From Gemmatimonadales bacterium (GTDB lineage: Bacteria; Gemmatimonadota; Gemmatimonadetes; Palauibacterales; Palauibacteraceae): a stretch of DNA of 12,368 bases. Made by a program: the position numbers and the translations under genes. How positions within the stretch are numbered: position 1 is the first letter of the stretch; the number at the start of each line of letters is the position of its first letter. Positions 1-7,691 of this stretch are shown one piece after another. A model generated the notes under the pieces. That model saw only the letters and a list, made by a program, of their open reading frames with translations, had not been told where the DNA came from and ran no database searches. Where the stretch lies: contig JAUWDL010000010.1 of assembly GCA_030608825.1 (NCBI GenBank), positions 1-12,368 of the forward strand, in the 5' to 3' direction.

Positions 1-483
1 CTCGATTACCACTATGACAACTCGCCGAGAGAGGAGCAGCTGCACGCCTTCCGGAGCCAGCTGCAGCTGGCGGAGCGTGCAGGTCTCCCGGTGGTCGTCC
101 ATTCGCGGGATGCTGATGAGGAGACGGCGGCGTTGATCTCGGAGTTCGCCGGGCGCGTCCGCGGGGTCCTCCACTGCTTCACCGGGGGGAACGAGCTGCT
201 GATGGCGGGGCTCGACGCCGGGTGGTTCGTCTCATTCTCGGGTATCGTGACGTTCAAGAGGTTCGATGGCGCGGAAGCGGTTCGCCGGGTGCCGGCCGAT
301 CGTCTGCTCATCGAGACGGACAGCCCCTATCTCTCTCCCGTCCCCCAGAGAGGGCGGAGAAACGAGCCGTCGCACCTGATCCATACCTGCCGACGGGTGG
401 CGGAGATCCGGGGAGAAGTGCTTGAGACGACAGCCGAGATCACACATGATAACACAATAACGTTCTACAACTTACATACATAG
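1..483 (+). CDS. tatD: TatD-family metal-dependent hydrolase, 3' part
   Basis: The open frame enters from the left edge and stops at TAG 481-483, giving the last 160 residues of a family usually about 255-265 long. The missing N-terminal part should carry the HxH metal-binding motif. Visible family signatures are the opening LDYHYDNSPRE, then VVVHSRDA (His at codon 34, bases 100-102), LHCFTGG (His at 172-174) and ETDSPYLSPVPQRGRRNEP (Asp at 319-321). These supply the metal-binding and catalytic residues of the TIM-barrel amidohydrolase fold. Family members are cytoplasmic 3'-5' exonucleases or deoxyribonucleases thought to act in DNA repair; the exact substrate cannot be told from sequence. 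The final 15 or so codons (THDNTITFYNLHT) are strikingly AT-rich compared with the rest. mutL follows after 14 bases. Confidence 0.93.
   Translation, partial: LDYHYDNSPREEQLHAFRSQLQLAERAGLPVVVHSRDADEETAALISEFAGRVRGVLHCFTGGNELLMAGLDAGWFVSFSGIVTFKRFDGAEAVRRVPADRLLIETDSPYLSPVPQRGRRNEPSHLIHTCRRVAEIRGEVLETTAEITHDNTITFYNLHT
422..450 (+). promoter_or_regulatory. Candidate sigma-70 promoter for mutL and downstream genes
   Basis: TTGAGA at 422-427 matches the -35 consensus at 5 of 6 positions. CATGAT at 445-450 matches the -10 consensus at 4 of 6, with an optimal 17-base spacer. Transcription would start near 457, leaving a leader of about 40 bases before the mutL ATG at 498. It lies in the only markedly AT-rich patch of the first 9 kb, inside the tatD 3' end. 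No transcript data support it, and a chance match is possible. Confidence 0.35.
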
Positions 484-497
484 ATCCGGCACCGTCG

Positions 498-2246
498 ATG
501 AGCCCGCAAATCCACATCCTTCCTGACCATGTCGCCAACCAGATCGCCGCCGGGGAGGTCGTCGAGAGACCTGCCTCGGTTGTGAAGGAGCTGGTCGAGA
601 ACGCTCTCGACGCGGGCGCGACCCGCATCGATGTGTCGCTCCGCAACGGGGGTAAGACGGAGATCCGCGTGGCGGACGATGGGTGCGGAATGGACCGGGA
701 GGACGCACTTCTGGCCCTGGATCGTCACGCGACGAGCAAGATCCGCCAGGCCGAAGATCTGGCGCGCATCTCGTCGCTCGGCTTCCGGGGAGAGGCGCTG
801 CCGTCGATTGCGGCGGTGAGCCGGTTCTCTCTGGAGACCGCCTCGGAGGACGGGGTCGGCACCGCGGTCCGGGCGGCCAGCGGGCGTGTCCAGGCCGCCG
901 ACGAGATCGCCCGCCGCAGGGGAACGACCGTCACCGCCATGGGGCTGTTCGGCAACGTGCCCGCGCGGGCCAAGTTTCTCCGAAGCGCGGCCGCGGAGAC
1001 TCGCGCCGCGAGCGAGGCGGTGATCCTGCTGGCTCTGTGCAATCTGCAGGTGGGATTCAGCCTGCGGTCCAACGACCGGGAGCTGCTCTCCCTGGGTCCG
1101 GCCACGCTGCGCCAGCGGATCGCTCAGATCTGGGGCGAGGAGGAGGCCTCGTCGCTCATCGATCTGGATGGACCGGAAGGCGAGCACCGCGTGGCGGGGT
1201 TGATCCAGCGGCCGGACGAGGCCCGGACGGGCCGCCGCCGCTTCACCTTCGCCAACGGGAGGCCGTTCGTCGACCGGAGCCTGGGGCACATGGTCGACGA
1301 GGCCTACCGGACGACGGTCGTCCCCGGGATCCGCCCCGACTACTTCCTCTTCCTGAACCTGCCCGCCCAATCCATGGACGTGAACGTGCACCCGGCCAAG
1401 TCGGAGATCCGCTTTCGCGATCGGGAACGGGTCGAGCGGATGCTCGTGGAGGCCGTGCGGCGACGGCTCGCCAGGATCAGCAGCACACCACCCTTGGACC
1501 GCGCACCGGAGCCGACCGGGGTGGCTCGTGCGACCACCACGGCGGGAGACGGAGCGCCCGCGCTGGTGCGTGAGGGCTCGGCCCCGGACCAGTTCGCGCT
1601 CTTCATGGCAGAGGCAGGCGGTGACGATGAGCCGTCCGAGGCCGCCGAGATCGTCCCTCTGGCAGCTCGGCTTCGACCGGAGCTGTGGCAGCTGCACGAT
1701 TCGTACATCCTCGCCGCCACCCGCAGGGGGCTGCTGATCATCGACCAGCACTCGGCGCACGAGCGTGTGCTTTACGAGGAGACGATGCGGCGCTTCCGCG
1801 AGTCGGGGGGGGAGGCCCAGAGGCTGCTCTTTCCCCTTACGCTGACGCTGTCGCCCTCCGAGTACTCCGCTGCGGAAGAGCTGGCTCAGATGCTGGGCAA
1901 GGTGGGCTTCGAGATCGAGCCGTTCGGCGAGCGGACGGTGATCGTGCGTTCGAGCCCGAACCCTCACGAGCACTTCGATGCCGAGCGCTGCTTCCGAGAT
2001 ATGATCCACGAACTCGCGGATGGCTCGCCGTTGGTCGATGCGGCCCGCAACCAGCACGAGCGGATCGCCAAGAGCCTCGCCTGCAAGGGCGCGATCAAGG
2101 CCGGCCAATCCCTCTCACCGGAGGAGATGGCCGATCTCTTCGATCGGCTCTTCGCCACCGAGCTTCCGGGTCACGACGTCCATGGCCGACCCACGATCGT
2201 TCGGCTGACCCTGGAGGAGCTTGCCCGGCGGTTCGGAAGGACGTGA
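498..2246 (+). CDS. mutL: DNA mismatch repair protein MutL
   Basis: This 582-residue MutL is the ATP-dependent matchmaker, and probably the nicking endonuclease, of methyl-independent mismatch repair. It would act with MutS in the cytoplasm. The GHKL ATPase domain (about 1-330) shows ENALDAG (34-40), DDGCGM (60-65), ATSKI (78-82) and GFRGEAL (95-101). A poorly conserved linker (about 330-385) leads to the C-terminal dimerisation/endonuclease domain. That domain has DQHSAHERVLYE (416-427), a match to DQHA-x2-E-x4-E with Ser for Ala, and ACKGAIKAG with Cys529. The third motif, normally CPHGRP, reads DVHGRP (560-565), so one usual zinc-ligand Cys is Asp. ATG 498 gives the expected N-terminus (IHILPDHVANQIAAGEVV), but no strong Shine-Dalgarno sequence precedes it. 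The TGA stop overlaps the GTG start of miaA. Confidence 0.98.
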   Translation: MSPQIHILPDHVANQIAAGEVVERPASVVKELVENALDAGATRIDVSLRNGGKTEIRVADDGCGMDREDALLALDRHATSKIRQAEDLARISSLGFRGEALPSIAAVSRFSLETASEDGVGTAVRAASGRVQAADEIARRRGTTVTAMGLFGNVPARAKFLRSAAAETRAASEAVILLALCNLQVGFSLRSNDRELLSLGPATLRQRIAQIWGEEEASSLIDLDGPEGEHRVAGLIQRPDEARTGRRRFTFANGRPFVDRSLGHMVDEAYRTTVVPGIRPDYFLFLNLPAQSMDVNVHPAKSEIRFRDRERVERMLVEAVRRRLARISSTPPLDRAPEPTGVARATTTAGDGAPALVREGSAPDQFALFMAEAGGDDEPSEAAEIVPLAARLRPELWQLHDSYILAATRRGLLIIDQHSAHERVLYEETMRRFRESGGEAQRLLFPLTLTLSPSEYSAAEELAQMLGKVGFEIEPFGERTVIVRSSPNPHEHFDAERCFRDMIHELADGSPLVDAARNQHERIAKSLACKGAIKAGQSLSPEEMADLFDRLFATELPGHDVHGRPTIVRLTLEELARRFGRT

Positions 2247-3178
2247 GCGCCGGCCCGCCCGTCGGCCTGGCGATCGTGGGAGCCACGGCCACGGGGAAGA
2301 CGGGGCTGGCGATAGCCGTGGCCCGCCGCCTGAATGGCGAGATCATCGGCGTCGACAGCAGACAGGCCTACCGCGGCATGGAAGTGGGAACGGCCGCGCC
2401 CGACGCCGCTGAGCTCACGGCCGTACCACATCACGGGATCGGCTTCCTGGAGGCCGTCCAGCCCTACAGCGCAGGCGATTTTGCGCGACGCGCCAGAGGA
2501 TGGATGCGGGAGATCGCCGGAAAGGGCCGAGTCCCTATCCTCGCCGGTGGCACCGGCTTCTTTCTCCACGCCCTTACGCATCCCGTGTTCGCGGAACCAC
2601 CGATGGATCCCGCGCGGCGAGCCGAGCTTCGCCGCTGGCTGGGGTCCTTGCCGGTCGAGACGGCGAGAGGCTGGTCGGAGAGGTTGGATCCCGAGTGGAG
2701 CGGCAGCCTGGCCGTGCTGGACAGGCAGCGTGCGGCGCGTGCCATCGAGGTGGCGCTGCTCTCGGGACGTCCACTCAGCTGGTGGCAGGAGCGCGCCGAG
2801 CCGGCGGCCGAGCCGGTGTCGCTCATGGCGTTCGGGATGGCCCTTCCGCCGGAACTCCACCGGGAACGGATCCGCGGCCGCATCGAGCGCCAGTTCGAGA
2901 TGGGCTGGCCGGCGGAAGTCCAGGTGCTCCGAGCCGCCGGCGTGCCGCCCGACGCCCCCGCCATGAACGCGGTTGGATACCGGGAGGTCGCGGCCTTCCT
3001 GGACGGTGATACCGGACGAGAGGAGGCGATCGAGGCGATCGCGAGCCAGTCGTGGGGATACGCGCGCCGCCAGAGGACCTGGTTTCGACATCAACTGCCG
3101 GGTCTGCGCTGGCTGGACGCCACCGAACCGATCGAGCACCTTGCGGAACTGGTGGAGAGGGAGTGGAGAAGGCGATGA
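2243..3178 (+). CDS. miaA: tRNA dimethylallyltransferase MiaA
   Basis: This 311-residue enzyme transfers a dimethylallyl group from DMAPP to N6 of A37 in tRNAs reading UNN codons. That is the first step toward ms2i6A. The P-loop GATATGKT (13-20) and DSRQAYRGM (38-46), with the Asp-Ser-Arg core for substrate binding, are clear. AAP near 51-53, PYSAGDF near 74-80, GGTGFFLHAL (102-111), NAVGYREV (242-249) and the C-terminal RRQRTWFRHQ also fit the family. The frame is open far upstream through mutL, but that part is out-of-frame shadow. GTG 2243 is chosen because it gives a normal N-terminal strand before the P-loop and overlaps the mutL stop in a GTGA junction. GGAAGG at 2235-2240 is a close, possibly weak, ribosome binding site. 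The stop overlaps bshA by 4 bases, so translational coupling on both sides is likely. Confidence 0.97.
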   Translation: MSAGPPVGLAIVGATATGKTGLAIAVARRLNGEIIGVDSRQAYRGMEVGTAAPDAAELTAVPHHGIGFLEAVQPYSAGDFARRARGWMREIAGKGRVPILAGGTGFFLHALTHPVFAEPPMDPARRAELRRWLGSLPVETARGWSERLDPEWSGSLAVLDRQRAARAIEVALLSGRPLSWWQERAEPAAEPVSLMAFGMALPPELHRERIRGRIERQFEMGWPAEVQVLRAAGVPPDAPAMNAVGYREVAAFLDGDTGREEAIEAIASQSWGYARRQRTWFRHQLPGLRWLDATEPIEHLAELVEREWRRR

Positions 3179-4314
3179 AGATCGGAATCACCTGTTACCC
3201 GACGTTCGGCGGCTCCGGGGCTGTGGCGACCGAGCTGGGGCTTCAGCTCGCGGACCGCGGTCACGAGATCCACTTCATCTCCTATGCCCAGCCGTTCCGG
3301 CTCATCCACTTCCACGAAGGCCTCTTCTTCCATGAGGTGGAGGTCAACCGTTACCCGCTCTTCGTGTATCCCCCCTACTCCCTCGCGTTGGCCGTCTCGA
3401 TGCACGAGATCACGCGGGAGCACGGTCTGGACCTGCTGCACGTGCACTACGCGATCCCGCACGCCACCACCGCCTGGATCGCCCGGGAGATGCTGCGAAG
3501 CGAGGGCAGCGACGTGAAGGTGGTTACCACCTTGCACGGCACGGACATCACGTTGGTCGGGCAGGATCCGTCCTACTGGTCGATCACCAAATTCTCGATC
3601 GAGCATTCCGACGGCCTGACGGCGGTCTCCGAGTACCTGCAGCGCGAGACGTACGAGGCGTTCGAGTGCCCGGAGTGTGCGATCCGCGTCATCCCGAACT
3701 TCATCGACCCGGCCGTCTACCAGCGCGAGCGTTACGAATGCCAGCGTGGCGCCCTGGCAGCGGAAGACGAAAAGATCGTCATGCACATCTCGAACTTCCG
3801 TCCGGTCAAACGCATCGAGGACGTCGTCCGGGTTTTCGATCGACTCGCTCGTTCGGTGCCGTCGAGGCTGATCTTCGTGGGTGACGGGCCCGAGCGGCAG
3901 GCAGCGGAAGATCTGTCGCGGGAGCTGGGTCGGGAGGACCAGGTGACCTTCCTGGGCAAGCTGGAGTCGGTGGCGGAGTTGCTGGCGTGCGCCGACCTCT
4001 TTCTGCTCCCCAGCGAAGAGGAGTCCTTCGGGCTCGTCGCGCTCGAGGCGATGGCGAGCGGCGTTCCCGTCGTCGGCAGCGCGGGCTCGGGGCTCTCCGA
4101 GGTCGTGAGCGACGGGCTCACCGGCCGTCTCCACCCGGTGGGCGATGTCGAGGCGATGGCAGACAGCGCCGTCGAGCTGCTGAGTGACTCCGAGCGTTGG
4201 AGCCGTGTCTCGCGCGCGGCTCGCGAGTCGGCGGTCGAAAGGTTTTCCGCCGACCTCATCGTGCCCCTGTACGAGAGCTACTACGAGGAAGTGCTGGCGG
4301 TTGACGGCGCATAG
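3175..4314 (+). CDS. bshA: N-acetyl-alpha-D-glucosaminyl L-malate synthase BshA (GT4)
   Basis: This 379-residue family-4 glycosyltransferase probably joins GlcNAc from UDP-GlcNAc to L-malate, the first step of bacillithiol synthesis. The start MKIGITCYPTFGGSGAVATE is characteristic of BshA and carries the glycine-rich N-terminal loop (G12, G13, G15). Further BshA-like blocks are HFISYAQPFR, LLHVHYAIPHA, TLHGTDITLVG, NFIDP and HISNFRPVKR. The GT-B retaining motif EX7E is E283 to E291 (ESFGLVALE). ATG 3175 overlaps the miaA stop as ATGA and is followed at once by the correct N-terminal strand; a longer frame reaching into miaA is shadow. Bacillithiol is known from Firmicutes, Bacteroidota and Deinococcota, so its presence here is informative. 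bshB and bshC are not in the window. Another GT4 acceptor cannot be fully excluded. Confidence 0.9.
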   Translation: MKIGITCYPTFGGSGAVATELGLQLADRGHEIHFISYAQPFRLIHFHEGLFFHEVEVNRYPLFVYPPYSLALAVSMHEITREHGLDLLHVHYAIPHATTAWIAREMLRSEGSDVKVVTTLHGTDITLVGQDPSYWSITKFSIEHSDGLTAVSEYLQRETYEAFECPECAIRVIPNFIDPAVYQRERYECQRGALAAEDEKIVMHISNFRPVKRIEDVVRVFDRLARSVPSRLIFVGDGPERQAAEDLSRELGREDQVTFLGKLESVAELLACADLFLLPSEEESFGLVALEAMASGVPVVGSAGSGLSEVVSDGLTGRLHPVGDVEAMADSAVELLSDSERWSRVSRAARESAVERFSADLIVPLYESYYEEVLAVDGA

Positions 4315-4362
4315 CTCCGCCCCGGCGGCCGAATCCGGCGCCGGAACGATCCGGAAGGTCTC

Positions 4363-5175
4363 ATGAATCCGCTGGAAGCGGCGTTGCTCGGTCTACTGCA
4401 GGGGCTCACCGAGTTCTTTCCCGTCTCCAGCAGTGGCCACCTGGTGCTGGGCCAGGCGCTGCTCGGCATCCACGTGCCGGGCGTGGCGTTCGAGGTTACG
4501 GTCCACGTGGCCACGCTGCTTGCCGTGCTCGTCGTGTACCGGCGCCGAATCGTCGAGCTCGTGCGAGGCCTGCTGACGGGCGATCGGGATTCGGGGGCCT
4601 ACGTGGGCCTTCTCGTCGTGGCCTCGGTGCCGGCCGCGGCCGTCGGCCTTACGGCGCGCCCCTTCCTCGAGGGTGCCTTCGAGCGGCCGTCTCTGGCCGC
4701 CGGCTTCCTTCTCCTCAGCGGCGTCTTCGCCTGGTCGATCGACCGGACCACGCAACGGCAGACGGCGGCCGGCGCCGTGCGTGAGCGGCCGAGCCTTCTC
4801 GGTGCGGTGGTCGTCGGGCTCGCCCAGGCGCTCGCCATTCTGCCGGGGATCTCACGCTCCGGCAGCACCGTGGCGGTGGGTGCGGGTACCGGCGTCGGTG
4901 TGGTCCGCATGGCCGAGTTCTCATTTCTCCTCTCGGTGCCCGCCATCGCCGGGGCCGCCCTGGTGTTGCTCGTCGAGCGGGAGGGGGCTTCAAACGGCGT
5001 GGCTGCGTTGCCGCTGATCGTGGGCTTCGCCGTTGCGACGGTCTCGGGGATCCTGGCCATTCACCTCTTCGTCCGGATGCTCCGATCGCGACACTTCCGC
5101 TGGTTTGCGTACTACTGCTGGCTGGTCGGTGGAGCCTACTTGCTGGCGGCGGCCATGGCCCCGGGGCTCCGGTGA
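4363..5175 (+). CDS. uppP: Undecaprenyl-diphosphatase UppP/BacA
   Basis: This 270-residue integral membrane enzyme dephosphorylates undecaprenyl pyrophosphate. It regenerates the lipid carrier for peptidoglycan and other envelope polymers, and it confers bacitracin tolerance in many species. Both family signatures are present: QGLTEFFPVSSSGH (13-26), containing the (E/Q)xxxE pair Q13/E17, and PGISRSGST (161-169) with the catalytic Arg165. The block FEVTVHVATLLAV (43-55) corresponds to the usual FDVxxHxGTLLAV. About eight hydrophobic segments span the protein, and the length is normal. Start ATG 4363 has GGAAGG at 4353-4358. The 48-base gap after bshA is the longest within the rightward run, so a separate promoter is possible, although none was recognised. 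nadC starts 7 bases after the stop. Confidence 0.97.
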   Translation: MNPLEAALLGLLQGLTEFFPVSSSGHLVLGQALLGIHVPGVAFEVTVHVATLLAVLVVYRRRIVELVRGLLTGDRDSGAYVGLLVVASVPAAAVGLTARPFLEGAFERPSLAAGFLLLSGVFAWSIDRTTQRQTAAGAVRERPSLLGAVVVGLAQALAILPGISRSGSTVAVGAGTGVGVVRMAEFSFLLSVPAIAGAALVLLVEREGASNGVAALPLIVGFAVATVSGILAIHLFVRMLRSRHFRWFAYYCWLVGGAYLLAAAMAPGLR

Positions 5176-5182
5176 GACCGGT

Positions 5183-6052
5183 ATGAGCGAGCGGCCGTCG
5201 GAATCGGAGCTGGCGTTGATCGAGGCGGCTCTCGCCGAGGACATCGGCGAGGCTGACTGGACCACCCGCTGGACCATCTCAGAAGAGGCGCGGGGTTCGG
5301 CCCGGATCGTGGCGCGCGCGGACGGCGTGATCGCGGGAACGAGGCCCGCGGAAGGGGTCTTCCGGCGGCTGGACCCCGAGATCCGGCTCGACTGGCGCCG
5401 CGCGGACGGCGAAGGGGTCCAGGCGGGTTCGGTGGTTGCCGAGCTGAGCGGGCGGCTGCATGCGATCCTTACCGGCGAGCGGACCGCCCTCAACTTCCTC
5501 GGCCGTCTGTCCGGGGTCGCCACGATTACCTCCCGGTACGTGCGGGCGGTCGAAGGGACCGGCTGCCGCATCGTCGACACGCGAAAGACGACGCCCGGTT
5601 GGCGGCGGTTGGAGAAGGAAGCGGTCGCTGCCGGAGGCGGCCAGAACCACCGCTCCGGGCTGTACGACATGGTTCTTCTCAAGGAGAACCACCTGCGGCA
5701 CGCCGGTGGGGTGGGTGCGGCGCTGGATCGGGTGAGCGAGCGCGCCCGGGCGGCCGGCCTCGAGGTCGAGGTGGAGGTGACGGACCTCGCGGAACTGGAA
5801 GCGGCCCTGGAACGCCCGCCCGGAGACCGGCCGGACCGGATACTCCTGGACAACATGACCGCAGAGATGCTCCGGGAGGCCATTCGGGCCGTTCGGGGAG
5901 TCGACCCGCCCGTCCCCTTGCTCGAGGCATCGGGAGGCGTCACCCTTGAGTCCGTGCGCTCGATCGCCGACACGGGCGTCGATCTCGTCTCGGTCGGAGC
6001 GCTCACGCACTCGGCGGCGACGCTCGATCTGTCGCTGCTCGTTACACCTTGA
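5183..6052 (+). CDS. nadC: Nicotinate-nucleotide diphosphorylase (carboxylating) NadC
   Basis: This 289-residue quinolinate phosphoribosyltransferase converts quinolinate and PRPP to nicotinate mononucleotide, CO2 and pyrophosphate in de novo NAD synthesis. The N-terminal open-faced domain is followed by an alpha/beta barrel. Diagnostic blocks are AILTGERTALNFLGRLSG (94-111), DTRKTTPGWRRLEK (132-145), GGGQNHR (151-157) and LLKENH (165-170). EVEVTDLAELEAAL, ILLDNM, EASGGV and SVGALTHSA then complete the barrel strands. The basic residues that grip quinolinate and PRPP are all in place. ATG 5183 gives a standard-length protein; a longer open frame upstream lies within uppP and is shadow. Neighbouring birA and coaX also serve cofactor metabolism. 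nadA and nadB are not in the window. Confidence 0.97.
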   Translation: MSERPSESELALIEAALAEDIGEADWTTRWTISEEARGSARIVARADGVIAGTRPAEGVFRRLDPEIRLDWRRADGEGVQAGSVVAELSGRLHAILTGERTALNFLGRLSGVATITSRYVRAVEGTGCRIVDTRKTTPGWRRLEKEAVAAGGGQNHRSGLYDMVLLKENHLRHAGGVGAALDRVSERARAAGLEVEVEVTDLAELEAALERPPGDRPDRILLDNMTAEMLREAIRAVRGVDPPVPLLEASGGVTLESVRSIADTGVDLVSVGALTHSAATLDLSLLVTP

Positions 6053-6083
6053 GCATGCATCTTCCCACACGCGAAAGGCAGGC

Positions 6084-6917
6084 ATGAGCGCCAGGCGAGT
6101 CTCCAAGTGGGCCGGCCGCACCGAAGCCGAGTTGCGTGAGCGGTGGGAGCGTCCCGACGTGCATCTGTTCGGCAAGGTCGGTTCGACCAACGACCAGGCC
6201 AGGCGGCTCGCCGAGGAGGACGCGCCGGCGGGCACGATCGTGATCGGTCGCGAGCAGACGGGGGGGCGGGGCAGGGAGGGGCGCATCTGGCACTCGCCCC
6301 CCAACTCCGGTGTCTATCTGAGCATGGTCTTTCGCCCGGGCGAGCTGCAGAGCCCCGGGCTTCTTCCGGTGATGGCAGGCCTCGGGGTCGTTCGTGCCCT
6401 CGACCTTGCCTTCTCCGGCCTCGGGCCCGCCCTCAAGTGGCCGAACGACATCTACGCGGGCGAGCGGAAGTGCGGTGGCATCCTTGCGGAGGCGTCGTGG
6501 TTGGAAGGGGCGCCGCGACAGGTCATCGTCGGGGTGGGCATCAACGCCAAGCCACTGCCCTCCTCCGTGCCGGCGGCCGTGCGTTCCGCCGCCACCTCGC
6601 TCGAGGAGGTGATCGGCGCGCAGGTGGATCTGGCGGAAGTGGCCGATGCGATCGTGAATGGACTCGAGGCCTTCCTGTGTGAGCCGGCCTCGGCGCTGGA
6701 TCACGGCGCCCTCCAGCTCCTGGATCACTACGACTGGCTGCGGGACCGCCGAGTCAGCGTCCTCGTCGATGGCGCCGAGTCAGCGATGACGGGCGTGGCC
6801 GTGGGGATCGCGCCGGATGGGGCGCTTCTGTTTCGTCCGGACCGCGGGGCTCTGCGCCGAGTCGAGAACGCCGTTGTGGTCCCGGAAAGGGCTTCGTCCC
6901 GAAAGGCATCCGGGTAG
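6084..6917 (+). CDS. birA: Biotin--[acetyl-CoA-carboxylase] ligase, monofunctional BirA
   Basis: This 277-residue enzyme activates biotin to biotinyl-5'-AMP and attaches it to a lysine of the biotin carboxyl carrier protein. The catalytic core shows GSTND (33-37), the adenylate-binding loop QTGGRGREGRIW (58-69), KWPND (118-122), KCGGIL (129-134) and GVGIN (150-154). A C-terminal SH3-like domain follows (about 230-270). The protein begins almost directly with the catalytic domain. It therefore lacks the N-terminal winged-helix DNA-binding domain of E. coli BirA and should not repress the biotin operon. ATG 6084 is preceded by AAAGGCAGG (6075-6083 region), a modest ribosome binding site, and lies 31 bases after nadC. 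coaX begins 3 bases after the stop. Confidence 0.95.
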   Translation: MSARRVSKWAGRTEAELRERWERPDVHLFGKVGSTNDQARRLAEEDAPAGTIVIGREQTGGRGREGRIWHSPPNSGVYLSMVFRPGELQSPGLLPVMAGLGVVRALDLAFSGLGPALKWPNDIYAGERKCGGILAEASWLEGAPRQVIVGVGINAKPLPSSVPAAVRSAATSLEEVIGAQVDLAEVADAIVNGLEAFLCEPASALDHGALQLLDHYDWLRDRRVSVLVDGAESAMTGVAVGIAPDGALLFRPDRGALRRVENAVVVPERASSRKASG

Positions 6918-6920
6918 AGC

Positions 6921-7691
6921 GTGATCCTGGCCATCGACGTCGGCAACAGCGAGACCGTACTCGGCGTCCTCGACGAGCTGGAGACGGTCCGATCCTGGCG
7001 GTTGGCCACGGAGCGGGGCCGGACGTCCGATGAGCTCGCACTCCTCGTCCGGAGCTTCCTCGACGACGACGGCCTTCCGGGAGCGCGGCCCGCCGGGGCG
7101 GTCGTCGCATCGGTCGTCCCGGTCCTGGACCGAGCCTGGGAGGGCGTCTGCTCCTCGCTGGGCATCGAGTCTGTCTTCTTGACCGCCGCTTCGGCGGATC
7201 GCGTCCCGATCCGCCTCGACGTGGACGAGCCGTTCGAGGTCGGGGCGGACCGGCTGGCCAACACGTTGGCCATCGCGGAGCGAAGCCGGAACGCCGTCGT
7301 CGTGGACGTCGGAACCGCCACAACGTTCGACTGCATAACTGCCGAGGGCGTGTTCCTGGGCGGCGTGATCGCACCGGGGCCACTGGCGGGAATGGAGCGC
7401 CTCTCACAGGCGGCATCCAAGCTTATGCAGGTGGACGTCGCGCCTCCCGAGAGGGTCATAGGACGGAACACCATCGCCTGCCTCGGCTCGGGGGTCTTCT
7501 ACTCGGTCGTGGATGCGATCGACGGAATCGTGAGGAGGATCCTTGCCGAGTGGAAGCCGGCAGCCCCTCTCGTCATCGGGACCGGTGGCCTGGCAGATCT
7601 TATCGCGCCGCACTGCGAGACGATCGAGCAGATCGAACTGCACCTGACGCTGCAGGGTCTGGCGATCGCGGGCCGACACCTCCTTCCGTGA
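6921..7691 (+). CDS. coaX: Type III pantothenate kinase CoaX
   Basis: This 256-residue kinase phosphorylates pantothenate in the first committed step of CoA synthesis. It belongs to the ASKHA (acetate kinase/Hsp70) fold and is unrelated to CoaA. Visible motifs are the N-terminal phosphate loop IDVGNSETVLG (5-15), EVGADRLAN (106-114) with the catalytic Asp110, DVGTATTFD (129-137), GGVIAPG (147-153) and NTIACLGSGVFYSVVDAIDGIV. The GTG start at 6921 puts the DxGN motif at its usual place right at the N-terminus. No strong Shine-Dalgarno sequence is visible, so reinitiation after birA, 3 bases upstream, is likely. The birA-coaX pairing is common in bacteria. The TGA stop overlaps the next GTG by 4 bases. 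Confidence 0.97.
   Translation: MILAIDVGNSETVLGVLDELETVRSWRLATERGRTSDELALLVRSFLDDDGLPGARPAGAVVASVVPVLDRAWEGVCSSLGIESVFLTAASADRVPIRLDVDEPFEVGADRLANTLAIAERSRNAVVVDVGTATTFDCITAEGVFLGGVIAPGPLAGMERLSQAASKLMQVDVAPPERVIGRNTIACLGSGVFYSVVDAIDGIVRRILAEWKPAAPLVIGTGGLADLIAPHCETIEQIELHLTLQGLAIAGRHLLP

Noticed and set aside
56..71. 16-base perfect palindrome GCCAGCTGCAGCTGGC
   Set aside because: It lies inside tatD and simply encodes the conserved-looking QLQL stretch with CAG and CTG codons. There is no sign of a binding site.
465..2108. 547-codon open frame on the - strand opposite mutL
   Set aside because: It is antisense to a complete, well-conserved MutL. Its composition (Arg, Leu, Asp, His-rich) is the usual shadow of GC-rich third positions, and it matches no family I know.
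1685..2242. Upstream extension of the miaA reading frame into mutL
   Set aside because: The extra residues are out-of-frame MutL sequence. MiaA homologues start just before the P-loop, which fits GTG 2243.
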